From positions 1 through 22,142 of the IMG/VR virus record IMGVR_UViG_3300032213_001177: a stretch of 22,142 nt of DNA; one strand, written 5' to 3'. This document shows, one piece after another, positions 1-7,228 of the stretch. The notes under the pieces are model-generated. The model was not told where the DNA came from and searched no databases. It saw only the letters and a program-made list of their open reading frames with translations. The stretch's first letter is position 1; the number at the start of each line of letters is the position of its first letter. The translations under genes and the position numbers were made by a program. This DNA is from a virus.

Positions 1-527
1 ACTTTGTCAACCTCAATACCTGCACTATATAACAAAGCGCGGTATGCTGCAAGCTGCAACCAATACGAAGGATATATTGCGTTTGATGTTTTGATGTCTA
101 ACAGGATTAGTTCACCGTTCATATTAATAACGCGGTCAATCGTACCAGCATATCCTAAGTCCTTACTAATAATATTTAATTCAATGCAGTCGGTTACAAA
201 TTCAAATCGTCTGCGAAACTCGACATAACGCTCAAACATTGCCCATTCATTGAGCTTGTAATCAATAGAGCCGTTTTTGTTTACAAGTTGCACCTCTTCT
301 CCGGTATCATAATCTTCTGTTAGTTTATGAACTACTGAACCCCTTCGGCCTGCTTCGTCTCTGATCTCATCCGCATCTTTGCCAGCTTCTTTTAACCAGT
401 TGTAATAAGACGCGCCCTTAGGGTAGCATTCTAAAATAGTTGTTACGGAGGGAACAAAGCCGCCGTCATCTGTTTTGTAAAACCTCGAATCGAGGAATGT
501 TAGTTGTTTGTCATTGATTTGATACAT
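1..527 (-). CDS. PD-(D/E)XK (RecB/Cas4-like) phage exonuclease, partial
   Basis: Reading the minus strand from an ATG at 527-525 gives 175 codons that stay open to the left edge, so the C-terminus is missing. The protein carries the ordered motifs of the PD-(D/E)XK nuclease superfamily: RRGSVVH with His67, GYAGTIDR with Asp131, LLDIKTS with Asp144 and Lys146, and QLAAY with Gln158 and Tyr162. This order (H, D, D-x-K, Q-xxx-Y) is that of RecB/Cas4-type and phage recombination exonucleases. A role in recombination or in processing replicating or host DNA is inferred from family and from its place opposite the replication genes. It is divergently transcribed from the primase operon, with a TAnnTTTG box 24 bases before the ATG. 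Family call is firm; the exact role is not. Confidence 0.85.
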   Translation of the reverse strand, partial: MYQINDKQLTFLDSRFYKTDDGGFVPSVTTILECYPKGASYYNWLKEAGKDADEIRDEAGRRGSVVHKLTEDYDTGEEVQLVNKNGSIDYKLNEWAMFERYVEFRRRFEFVTDCIELNIISKDLGYAGTIDRVINMNGELILLDIKTSNAIYPSYWLQLAAYRALLYSAGIEVDK

Positions 528-550
528 ATGCTTAGAGTTTAATTGTTATG

Positions 551-580
551 CAAATATAATATAAATTTTGAATAAACAAA
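551..580 (-). promoter_or_regulatory. Bacteroidota-type promoter for the nuclease gene
   Basis: On the minus strand the -7 element TATATTTG (plus 551-558) matches TAnnTTTG exactly. A TTTG -33 element (plus 577-580) lies 18 bases upstream of it, close to the usual 19-21. It points to the nuclease start at 527 and would give a leader of about 20 bases. Confidence 0.55.
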
Positions 581-597
581 AAATATTTTTACTTTTG
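567..597 (+). promoter_or_regulatory. Bacteroidota-type promoter for the replication operon
   Basis: TTTG at 567-570, a 19-base spacer, then TACTTTTG at 590-597: an exact match to the TTTG-N19-TAnnTTTG consensus. The first start codon (614) is 17 bases downstream of the box, so the leader is only about 10 bases. It overlaps the divergent nuclease promoter. A 12-base palindrome (AAAAATATTTTT, 579-590) and a TTTTGA/TCAAAA inverted pair (566-571, 598-603) lie across both and could be an operator. Confidence 0.65.
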
Positions 598-613
598 TCA
601 AAAATAAATATTT

Positions 614-754
614 ATGGAACAAAAAAAGAAACGTGGCGCAAAGCCAAAGCCGGAAGGCGAAAAGAAAAAAGTAGTACAATTCTATTTAAAAGAAAAGTAC
701 CATATCAAATTTATTAAGGAGGTATCTCCAATCGTTAAAAAATACTCATTATGA
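614..754 (+). CDS. 46-aa basic protein, possible ribbon-helix-helix regulator
   Basis: ATG at 614 opens 46 codons, ending in TGA at 752-754 that overlaps the next ATG (751) as ATGA. The first 19 residues are mostly Lys, Arg, Gly and Pro. They are followed by a strand-like stretch VVQFYLKEKY and a helix rich in Lys and Ile. That pattern (basic arm, short beta strand, helix) is like small ribbon-helix-helix DNA-binding proteins, but only one helix is clear and no signature residue settles it. It sits right after the divergent promoter pair, where a regulator acting on both promoters would be expected. Its existence is supported by the promoter, the translational coupling and the Lys-rich composition; the function is inference. 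Confidence 0.6.
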   Translation: MEQKKKRGAKPKPEGEKKKVVQFYLKEKYHIKFIKEVSPIVKKYSL

Positions 755-984
755 AATTTATTACAGTTAATACATTAGAAGCACATTTAAAAGATGATCT
801 TGATATAGTATATATTAACATTGATCATATTGTTACAATAACTGACCATTGGATACAAAAAGATGAATTAGACATAATAAATTGTTATGCTAAAATTCTT
901 TTATCTAACGGATCTGAAATTATTTGTGAAGAAAGTATAGAGCAATTAGAAAAAGAATTTAAAGAACTTTTTAAACAATATTAA
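751..984 (+). CDS. 77-aa hypothetical protein of the replication operon
   Basis: No confident family. The start overlaps the previous stop (ATGA), and only one base separates its stop from the primase ATG, so it is part of the replication operon. The protein is acidic and predicted mostly beta in its first two thirds (VYINIDHIVTITD, then YAKILLSNGSEIIC) with a closing helix (SIEQLEKEFKELFKQ). A small beta sheet ending in 'L-S-N-G-...-ES-IEQL' recalls FlbD-like small proteins, but the resemblance is short and could be chance. Codon use is as AT-rich as its neighbours. It could be an accessory replication or host-takeover protein; nothing in the sequence decides. Confidence 0.65.
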   Translation: MKFITVNTLEAHLKDDLDIVYINIDHIVTITDHWIQKDELDIINCYAKILLSNGSEIICEESIEQLEKEFKELFKQY

Positions 985-985
985 T

Positions 986-3466
986 ATGAACATTTACGAT
1001 TATCTCGAACAAGGCGAAATAATTGACAAAGCCTGCTTTGTTGCTGCAAAAGAATTGATTGAGTGCGGCCATCATGTTATTCCTTTAATGAAAGGTGAAA
1101 AGCGGCCAACGATAAACATAAAGCGTATTAACGATGTTGTAAAGAACCCGATCAATTTGCATAATGTATCTTACTTTTTTGATCGTGATTGCGACATCGG
1201 TATTATGCTCCAACGTGGCATGGAGGTGATTGACATTGACGAAAAGAACTGCAAAGGAATAACAAAGAAGATTTTAAACACCATTGAAATGGGGTGGCCG
1301 GAGCTTTACGATAAACTTGTAATATGCAGCACTCCTACAGGTGGCGCGCATATTGAGTATTATGCTGAAAAGGTTGGAGGCGATCCGGTACTTGCAAGGG
1401 TGGAAGGTAGTCCACATCCAGTTACCGTTGTCGAGCGCATTGACGAAACCAATAAGCAATACATAAAAACGGCTCCTTCCGCAGGCTACTATTACATTAA
1501 AGGAAACCCATGCGAACTGCCAAAGCTTGATATTGAGGAACGTGGATGGCTTATGTCGGTTATAAAGTCTTTTGATCAATCACCTGTTTACGAGGTGAAG
1601 AAAAAAGATTACATTCGTGAAGATAGTCCTTGGAAAGTATTTAACGCTCAAAACGATTGGCGATATATACAGGATGAATTAACAGTTAGGAATTGGAAAG
1701 TAGTAATGGAGTTGAATGATCGTGTGGTAGTTCGCCGTCCGAATGCAACATCAAACCATTCAGGAAGTATTTTTAAAGATTCAAACATCCTTTACCTATT
1801 TTCTACAGGAAGCGATCTTGAAGCAGGGAAAGGATATACACCTTTTGGTATTTACGCTCACTTTTATCATGATGGCAATATCCACAATGCACAAAAGCAG
1901 TTAGCGACTCAAGGCATCGGTATAAACATAACCGATGAAGGGCAGTTTTGGAAAAAGGAAAAACACCGATTAAAAATTAAATACACCGAACTAGCAGCAT
2001 GGCTTGAGTCTATTGGATATTATTATTACGATAATCAATTAGTTCAGGTCATTAATAACAAAGTAAGAATATCTGAAACATCTGATCTCATTAAAGCGTT
2101 TTTAAATGAAGTGGAGCCGGATATATTAGACGATATGATTGAGAAAGTGCCTGTGATATTTAAAGAAAGCGGCGGTCTTATGCAGGGCTTAATAGGTACA
2201 TTAAACAGAGAGTTTGTAAGGGATAGTAAAAATGAGACTTGGTTTTTCTTTATTAACTGCGCTGTAAAGGTCACAAATGAGAACTGCGAGCCTGTTTTGT
2301 ATAATGAGATAAAAGGTTTAGTTTGGGAAGAAAACATTATAAACAGGCGCTTTGAGCCGATTAATTACACCGGCTGCGATGCTGAAAGGTTTATAGGTAT
2401 TTTAGGAGGTGATGATATTACCCAACTTGAGCAGATTATAGGTTACAATTTGAGCCGATATAAAGATCCGTTAATAAGTAAGGCAACGGTGATAATGGAG
2501 GATGTATCTGCTGAGTCAGAGGGCGAAAGTCAGGGGCGGTCTGGTAAAGGTGTAATGATTAAATTCATTAAAGAATTTAGAAAGACTAGTTACATAAACG
2601 GAAAGACTATGAACTTTAGCGACTCTTTTCTATGGCAGTCCGTTCAAATGGATACGAATCTAATCTTTATTGATGATGTGGAAAAGTCATTCAGGTTTAC
2701 AAAACTATTTAGTCAGATAACGGAGGGCATTGAAATAAACGCAAAGAACAAAGCAAAGGTTATTATTCCTTATGAGACATCCCCAAAGATAATCATAACA
2801 TCAAACTATGCAGTTGGCGAAATGGATGACAGCACATATGATCGCAAATTTGAATTTCCTGTAGTCAAACATTTTACATCTAATTACAAGCCTGTGGATG
2901 AATTTGGAAGGGCTTTCTTTATTGACTGGGATGCTGTTGAATGGTCAAAATTTGACAACTTTATGATCTCATGCGCTCAAAAGTATTTAAGCCTAAATGA
3001 TCGCGGCAAAATAACCGTAAGGACTTCAAACTCAATAGATAGGAATCTGATAAACGATACTGATAGGGGATTTGTTGAGTGGATGGATGATCAGTTGCAA
3101 AGCAACTTCTTTTTGTTTGCTCCTCAAGTACTTAAAAATGAAAGGTCTGAAAAAAATGGCAGTTTAACGGTAAATGCTGTGAATATGTCTATGTTTAAAA
3201 AGAATACAAATAACCCTGATTATTACATAACTAAGTCAAAACAGGATGTTTTAGAGCTGATTCATAAGGTATGTAACAACAACAAAATAACACAAACAAC
3301 TTTAACCAAGTGGATTAAAAAATGGTCTCAAGTTAGAGTTGTTGAGTTGGATCATGCATACAAAAGAGGCAATGATAGTGGCAGGCTTTACAGGTTTATT
3401 TCATGGCCTGATCAAAATAATTCATTTCCAAATCAATTATCTGAAAGTGAGGAGCCGCCATTTTAA
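986..3466 (+). CDS. D5-like replicative primase-helicase (prim-pol + SF3 helicase)
   Basis: An 826-residue two-domain replication protein. The N-terminal part looks like a bifunctional primase/polymerase: GHHVIPLMKGEKRP at 28-41, the acidic motif VIDIDEK at 81-87 and STPTGGAHIEYY at 115-126. A middle segment (about 215-312) contains the SG-S-...-FSTGSDLEAGKGYTPF pattern often seen in mobile-element primases. The C-terminal part is a superfamily-3 helicase: Walker A GRSGKG (527-532), Walker B NLIFIDDVEK (558-567), and motif C IIITSNY with Asn607 (602-608). It should unwind DNA and lay primers at the phage origin. It is the last gene of the leftward plus-strand operon and is followed by a repeat-rich gene-free stretch that may be that origin. 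Confidence 0.9.
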   Translation: MNIYDYLEQGEIIDKACFVAAKELIECGHHVIPLMKGEKRPTINIKRINDVVKNPINLHNVSYFFDRDCDIGIMLQRGMEVIDIDEKNCKGITKKILNTIEMGWPELYDKLVICSTPTGGAHIEYYAEKVGGDPVLARVEGSPHPVTVVERIDETNKQYIKTAPSAGYYYIKGNPCELPKLDIEERGWLMSVIKSFDQSPVYEVKKKDYIREDSPWKVFNAQNDWRYIQDELTVRNWKVVMELNDRVVVRRPNATSNHSGSIFKDSNILYLFSTGSDLEAGKGYTPFGIYAHFYHDGNIHNAQKQLATQGIGINITDEGQFWKKEKHRLKIKYTELAAWLESIGYYYYDNQLVQVINNKVRISETSDLIKAFLNEVEPDILDDMIEKVPVIFKESGGLMQGLIGTLNREFVRDSKNETWFFFINCAVKVTNENCEPVLYNEIKGLVWEENIINRRFEPINYTGCDAERFIGILGGDDITQLEQIIGYNLSRYKDPLISKATVIMEDVSAESEGESQGRSGKGVMIKFIKEFRKTSYINGKTMNFSDSFLWQSVQMDTNLIFIDDVEKSFRFTKLFSQITEGIEINAKNKAKVIIPYETSPKIIITSNYAVGEMDDSTYDRKFEFPVVKHFTSNYKPVDEFGRAFFIDWDAVEWSKFDNFMISCAQKYLSLNDRGKITVRTSNSIDRNLINDTDRGFVEWMDDQLQSNFFLFAPQVLKNERSEKNGSLTVNAVNMSMFKKNTNNPDYYITKSKQDVLELIHKVCNNNKITQTTLTKWIKKWSQVRVVELDHAYKRGNDSGRLYRFISWPDQNNSFPNQLSESEEPPF

Positions 3467-3473
3467 AACTGGG

Positions 3474-3716
3474 AAGTAGGAAAAAAACAGCTTTGTTCAA
3501 AGTTTACGTTTCCTACTTTCCTTTTTTATTTTTTGGTTTCCTACTTTGTTTTTGGAACATTAACACATTGATAATCAATAGCAATATATCTTATTTCCTA
3601 CTTTACTACTTCTTTTTAGTAATAAAAATAAATAAATAAAATATATATATAATAAGGGTGTATATATATTATATATATAAGTAGGCAAAAAAATATGGGA
3701 AAATGGGAAAAGTAGG
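3474..3716. repeat. TTTCCTACTTT iteron-like repeats
   Basis: Three direct copies of TTTCCTACTTT lie at 3509-3519, 3537-3547 and 3594-3604. Start-to-start distances are 28 and 57 bases, the second being close to twice the first. One inverted copy, AAGTAGGAAA, lies at 3474-3483. Truncated inverted copies of AAGTAGG follow at 3679-3685 and 3710-3716, beyond the AT-rich tract. The copies are identical over the core, which is far more than chance would place in 250 bases even of AT-rich DNA. They may be binding sites for an initiator or regulator. Confidence 0.75.
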
Positions 3717-3730
3717 TATTTTCAATAAAA

Positions 3731-3761
3731 TTTGCTTTTCTCAAACATTTATCTATTTTTA
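3731..3761 (+). promoter_or_regulatory. Possible promoter for the packaging/head operon
   Basis: TTTG at 3731-3734, a 19-base spacer, then TATTTTTA at 3754-3761, a 7 of 8 match to TAnnTTTG. It is the best-spaced candidate upstream of the gene at 3809. AT-rich sequence makes such matches easier by chance, so this is tentative. Confidence 0.35.
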
Positions 3762-3808
3762 TGTATGCGAACGGTTTTTGATGAATTGCCGAAAACGATA
3801 TTTGATTA

Positions 3809-4114
3809 ATGCAAAACATCCTGATCAATAAAGTGGCTGCTATTATTGAAAAGGAAATGTTGACACCTAAATTCAGGGAGTTGACCGTAAAAGATAGGGA
3901 TTACGATAAAGCACGGTATCTTTACATTTGGGTATTGTTTAATGAGTTTAATGTTGAAAGGGTAGTGATTAGGGATACTTTGCCATGTTACAAATACGGT
4001 AAAACGGTTTATCAGGTAATACGGCGAATGTATTTGAGGAGGAAAGACAATGATTTGATTTATGAGGTTAAAAACATAATACGCATATATGCCAAAGGGC
4101 GCGATAAATATTGA
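3809..4114 (+). CDS. 101-aa protein resembling DnaA domain IV (TrpR-like helical DNA-binding fold)
   Basis: All-helical, basic small protein. After an N-terminal helix (INKVAAIIEKEM), the run DYDKARYLYIWVLF at 31-44 resembles the first helix of the DnaA C-terminal domain, where an (A)RY segment is common in Bacteroidota phage homologues. Next come VVIRDTL and then KYGKTVYQVIRRMYLRR, in the place of the DnaA signature DHSTV-x-(Y/H)-A-x-(R/K)-K. The acidic and His residues of that signature are replaced (GKTVYQV), so the match is partial and the call rests on pattern rather than identity. It lies directly downstream of the repeat cluster and overlaps the small terminase gene by 26 bases. It could be a phage initiator-like or regulatory DNA-binding protein; a simple unrelated HTH protein is the alternative. 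Confidence 0.5.
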   Translation: MQNILINKVAAIIEKEMLTPKFRELTVKDRDYDKARYLYIWVLFNEFNVERVVIRDTLPCYKYGKTVYQVIRRMYLRRKDNDLIYEVKNIIRIYAKGRDKY

Positions 4115-4469
4115 TTGGGATCAGGTGGCCTATTGGCTTGAAGCTAGATGCTCAGGAAGCCAAATAGCTGACATTTTAGGCATTCATGAGAATACTTTGT
4201 ACGAAAGATGCAAAACGGATTTGGGATTAGAATTCGTGGCATTTAAGGCCAAAAATAGATCTAAGGGGGAACAGAACTTAAGATTAGCGCAATATGAATC
4301 TGCTGTAAAAGATAAAGACAGAGGGATGCAGATATGGTTAGGTAAACAATGGTTAGGCCAAACAGATAAGAGTCAAAGCACTATAGACATTCCTCAAATG
4401 AAAGTTGTGAAAATAACTACAGATGGCATCACCGAGCAAAGTAATATGGCAGACCCATCAAGCTTATAA
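4089..4469 (+). CDS. terS: Terminase small subunit
   Basis: This 126-residue protein sits immediately before the large terminase. Residues 10-45 form a helix-turn-helix (WDQVAYWLEARCSGSQIADI, then GIHENTLYER) suited to recognising the packaging site. Residues 67-94 hold the run AQYESAVKDKDRGMQIWLGK followed by QWLGQTDK, a common ending of the oligomerising core in Terminase_2-like small subunits. Size, position and the 47-base overlap with the TerL gene all fit. In the complex, the small subunit binds phage DNA and hands it to TerL for cutting and ATP-driven loading through the portal. Its recognition site (pac or cos) cannot be read from the window. Confidence 0.8.
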   Translation: MPKGAINIDWDQVAYWLEARCSGSQIADILGIHENTLYERCKTDLGLEFVAFKAKNRSKGEQNLRLAQYESAVKDKDRGMQIWLGKQWLGQTDKSQSTIDIPQMKVVKITTDGITEQSNMADPSSL

Positions 4470-5580
4470 CGATGGCTGGCAAATAATCTGCAATGAAGGC
4501 GGGAGCCGATCCGGTAAGTCTTATTCAACAATTCAGATACTTGTAAGCATTGCAACAACTGAGGCAAACAAACGTATTTCAGTTGTTTCGCATTCTTTGC
4601 CTCACATCAAAAGGGGCGCATTTCGGGATTTACAACATGTGTTAAAAGAAACAGGCAATTGGTATGAGGATTGGATTAGGTGGACTGATTTCGTTTATTC
4701 CTTTCCAAATGGATCTTATATCGAGCTTTTTGGCCTTGAGGATGAGGGCAAAGCACGCGGGCCGGGCAGGGATATTCTTTTTATAAATGAGGCTAATTTG
4801 ATAAATAAACTTTTGTTTGATCAGTTGGCAATGCGTACCACAGGCACTATTTTTATGGATTGGAACCCTGCTGAGTTTAATTCGTGGGTTTACGATATAG
4901 CCGATAACCCGAAAAACAAAAAGATCCATTCAACATACAAAGACAACATACACAATCTAAGCCAGCAACAGATTGACTACATAGAAAGCTACAAAGATTT
5001 GCCGGATGATTTCATGTGGAAAGTTTACGGCTTAGGGCAAAGAGGAGCAAGTAAGGAACTTATATACACCAATTGGAAAGTTGTTAGTCAATTACCCGAC
5101 AAAGGGCAGATATTTTACGGCTTAGACTTTGGTTATACAGTACCCACAGCACTTGTAAAAATAGAGCATTATGAGGGTGCTAATTACATACAGGAAATGC
5201 TTTACGAGCCTAAGTTGACAATTTCAGACCTTGTGATTAAATTAAAGAGTTTAAATTTGACAAGGAGTGATGAAATCTTTTGTGATGCAGCTGAGCCGAA
5301 AACAATTGAGGAACTAAGCAGAAACGGATTTAATTGCAAAAAAGCTGATAAAGATGTATGGGCCGGCATCATGAAAGTAAAATCACATCCTTTGCATATT
5401 GTACATAATAGCAACAATCTGAAAGCAGAACTGCAATCGTACAAATGGAAAACGGATAAAGATGGCAATATAGCATCGGACGAATCACCTGTTAAAGAAC
5501 ATGATCACTTACTAGATGCCATGCGTTATGCTATCTTTACCAAATTAACAACTAAATCGCCCAGTTGGGTAGCATTCTAA
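4423..5580 (+). CDS. terL: Terminase large subunit
   Basis: 385 residues with both activities of a packaging motor. ATPase: Walker A GGSRSGKSYS (26-35), Walker B with catalytic Glu DILFINEAN (117-125), coupling motif MDWNP (145-149). RNase H-like nuclease: DFGY (235-238), FCDAAEP (286-292) and HDHLLDAMRYA (360-370), which supply its acidic metal-binding residues. This matches the Terminase_3 (PBSX/SPP1-like) family. It is slightly short for the family because little precedes Walker A. The ATG at 4423 lies inside terS; the later ATG at 4446 is out of frame, so 4423 is the only reasonable start. The stop shares one base with the portal ATG at 5580 (TAATG). Confidence 0.95.
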   Translation: MASPSKVIWQTHQAYNDGWQIICNEGGSRSGKSYSTIQILVSIATTEANKRISVVSHSLPHIKRGAFRDLQHVLKETGNWYEDWIRWTDFVYSFPNGSYIELFGLEDEGKARGPGRDILFINEANLINKLLFDQLAMRTTGTIFMDWNPAEFNSWVYDIADNPKNKKIHSTYKDNIHNLSQQQIDYIESYKDLPDDFMWKVYGLGQRGASKELIYTNWKVVSQLPDKGQIFYGLDFGYTVPTALVKIEHYEGANYIQEMLYEPKLTISDLVIKLKSLNLTRSDEIFCDAAEPKTIEELSRNGFNCKKADKDVWAGIMKVKSHPLHIVHNSNNLKAELQSYKWKTDKDGNIASDESPVKEHDHLLDAMRYAIFTKLTTKSPSWVAF

Positions 5581-6935
5581 TGAGTTGGATTACCAAATTT
5601 TTAGGCATCGAAAAGATTAAAACGAAAGCGATGTCATTTCCCGGTATTTACATTGGCAATCATGTAAACTTTTTTAGGTGGGATAAAGATGCGAATGCAT
5701 ACACCAACAACGATACTGTTTTTACGGTTATTAAAAAGATAGCAAGGAAAGCATCAAATGTGCCTCTTTATACGTATCTGCCAAAAAATCAAACATCTTT
5801 AAAGCGATATAAGCACAGCCCTGTTAATAACGTGCAACGCTACCAATTAGACAGGGTAAAGGCATTGGATGAGGTTGTAAGCAATAGCGCTTTGTCAGAG
5901 CTTATCAATAAACCTAACCCTTCACAGGGTGCTGATTCATTTTATGAGGGGCTGTTTTCGTTTTATGCTTTGTTTGGTGAGTGTTTCATTTGGTTAAATA
6001 GGGGCGGTATTGAAAATGGAGAGGTGCTTGAGATGTATATCCTCCCTCCTGCAAAAGTTGAGATTGTACCTGATCCACAGGATTTATACGGTGTTAGTGG
6101 GTATCTGATAGATCTTGGTGGTAAGTTTATACCAATTGCAAAGACTGACATTATACATTGGAAAACATTTAACCCGAATTTTGATGCTGTTGATCGCAGC
6201 CATTTACGTGGGTTTAATCCACTTATTCCTTTGAAAAGAAGGCTGCAACAGGATAACGATGCTATGGAGGCGGCGGTTGCAATGTTTCAGAACGGCGGTG
6301 CAAAAGGTGTGTTAACAAATGAAACTTTGGACAATTTAAGTCCAGAGCAAGCCGGGCAACTAAAATCTGTTATAGACAACAAGATCAATAATGCTGCAAT
6401 GAAGGCCGCTGTTGCTACTTTGCAGGGCAAGTGGGATTATTTGGATATTGGCAAGGATTCAGTTGACATGCAGCTACTTGATAGTCAAGATAAAACAATG
6501 GAGCGTATTGCAATGGCATTGGGTGTGGATCCTGACATCTTAGTACCTGGTCAATCATTTAGTAACAAAGAATGGGCTCAAAAGAAATTTGTTACCGATC
6601 TCATCATGCCAATGTGTAACAGCTTAAGGGATGAACTTAACAGAGGTTTGGTGACATCATTTAAGAGCCGTGAGTATTTGGATTTTGATTTTAGCGCAAT
6701 ACCTGAGTTACAGGATGATTATAGCAAAATGTCAACGGTTTATAACGGCATGTTTGACAGGGGCGCAATCACAGGTAATGAGTATAGGCAATTGTTAGGC
6801 TTTGAACCTACAACGGAGCAAATGCATAGTAAGTATTTAATTACAGGTAATTACGGGCTTATTGAGGATATTGACGTACCAAACGAATCGGGCAGCAATG
6901 ATGAAAGCGGAGAGTACAACGATTATATGGCTTAA
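5580..6935 (+). CDS. Portal protein, HK97 family
   Basis: 451 residues from the ATG at 5580, which overlaps the TerL stop as TAATG. An in-frame ATG at 5565 would add five residues inside terL and is less likely. The protein shows the usual HK97 portal landmarks: an N-terminal segment with VFTVIKKIARKASNVPLY, the run GFNPLIPLKRRLQQDNDAME, the glycine-rich MFQNGGAKGVL, and MERIAMALGVDPDIL. The acidic C-terminus (ESGSNDESGEYNDYMA) is typical. It forms the dodecameric ring at the capsid vertex through which TerL pumps DNA and to which the connectors bind. The position between TerL and the Mu F-like protein is canonical. Confidence 0.92.
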   Translation: MSWITKFLGIEKIKTKAMSFPGIYIGNHVNFFRWDKDANAYTNNDTVFTVIKKIARKASNVPLYTYLPKNQTSLKRYKHSPVNNVQRYQLDRVKALDEVVSNSALSELINKPNPSQGADSFYEGLFSFYALFGECFIWLNRGGIENGEVLEMYILPPAKVEIVPDPQDLYGVSGYLIDLGGKFIPIAKTDIIHWKTFNPNFDAVDRSHLRGFNPLIPLKRRLQQDNDAMEAAVAMFQNGGAKGVLTNETLDNLSPEQAGQLKSVIDNKINNAAMKAAVATLQGKWDYLDIGKDSVDMQLLDSQDKTMERIAMALGVDPDILVPGQSFSNKEWAQKKFVTDLIMPMCNSLRDELNRGLVTSFKSREYLDFDFSAIPELQDDYSKMSTVYNGMFDRGAITGNEYRQLLGFEPTTEQMHSKYLITGNYGLIEDIDVPNESGSNDESGEYNDYMA

Positions 6936-7024
6936 GGATTACGGCTGGCAGTTTGTGAATGTTTGTATATTTAAGGCACTAATTAATTCAGAGGCAATAA
7001 AATTTTATAAGTTTATACAGCACA

Positions 7025-7228
7025 ATGTCACAAACAATAGAAATTAAAAAGTATTGTCAAAGCATTGCAAAGCGGAAATATCCTGAGACTGAGAAAGAAA
7101 AAAAGTGTATTAACGAGTATGGCAAATTGATTATAAAACGTGGGCATTTTACAAAAGAACTGATTAATTTCATCTCAAAATATGACGGCGAGACAAAGGC
7201 GAATATATTGGAACAGGGAGAGGAATAA
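7025..7228 (+). CDS. 67-aa hypothetical protein between portal and Mu F-like gene
   Basis: Not recognised. A short, Lys/Glu-rich, mostly helical protein (EIKKYCQSIAKRKYPETEKE near the start, GKLIIKRGHFTKELINFISK in the middle) with two cysteines and no membrane segment. It follows the portal stop after 89 non-coding bases and overlaps the next gene by 47 bases, which argues that it is translated as part of the head operon. A weak TATATTTA sequence at 6966-6973 lies upstream but lacks a well-placed -33 box. Small unknown genes at this place are common in Bacteroidota siphophages. No function is offered. Confidence 0.6.
   Translation: MSQTIEIKKYCQSIAKRKYPETEKEKKCINEYGKLIIKRGHFTKELINFISKYDGETKANILEQGEE

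Larger units (their letters stand above)
3467..3808. other. Gene-free repeat and AT-rich region, candidate replication origin
   Basis: This 342-base stretch lies between the primase-helicase and a DnaA-IV-like gene. It has four copies of a TTTCCTACTT motif, two shorter AAGTAGG copies in the opposite orientation, a small odd-centred inverted repeat ATTGAT-A-ATCAAT (3567-3579), and an almost pure A/T tract at about 3617-3680 built of TATA and AATA units. Clustered short repeats beside an AT-rich tract and next to the replication helicase are the layout of many phage and plasmid origins. The origin role is inference. No convincing protein-coding frame runs through it on either strand. Confidence 0.5.

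Noticed and set aside
4-228. Plus-strand open frame of 74 codons at the left edge
   Set aside because: It is the shadow of the minus-strand PD-(D/E)XK nuclease, whose catalytic motifs are read in the opposite direction over the same bases.
3616-3828. 70-codon minus-strand frame in the repeat region
   Set aside because: Ile/Tyr/Phe-rich translation of the AT tract, with no promoter or start context; typical of non-coding A/T repeats.
6936-7024. Possible promoter TATATTTA (6966-6973) before the 67-aa gene
   Set aside because: One mismatch, no -33 element at the right distance, and 50 bases from the start; not better than chance in AT-rich DNA.
6862-7047. 61-codon frame overlapping the end of the portal gene
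   Set aside because: Most of it lies inside the portal C-terminus in another frame, the composition is not protein-like, and it overlaps the better-supported gene at 7025.
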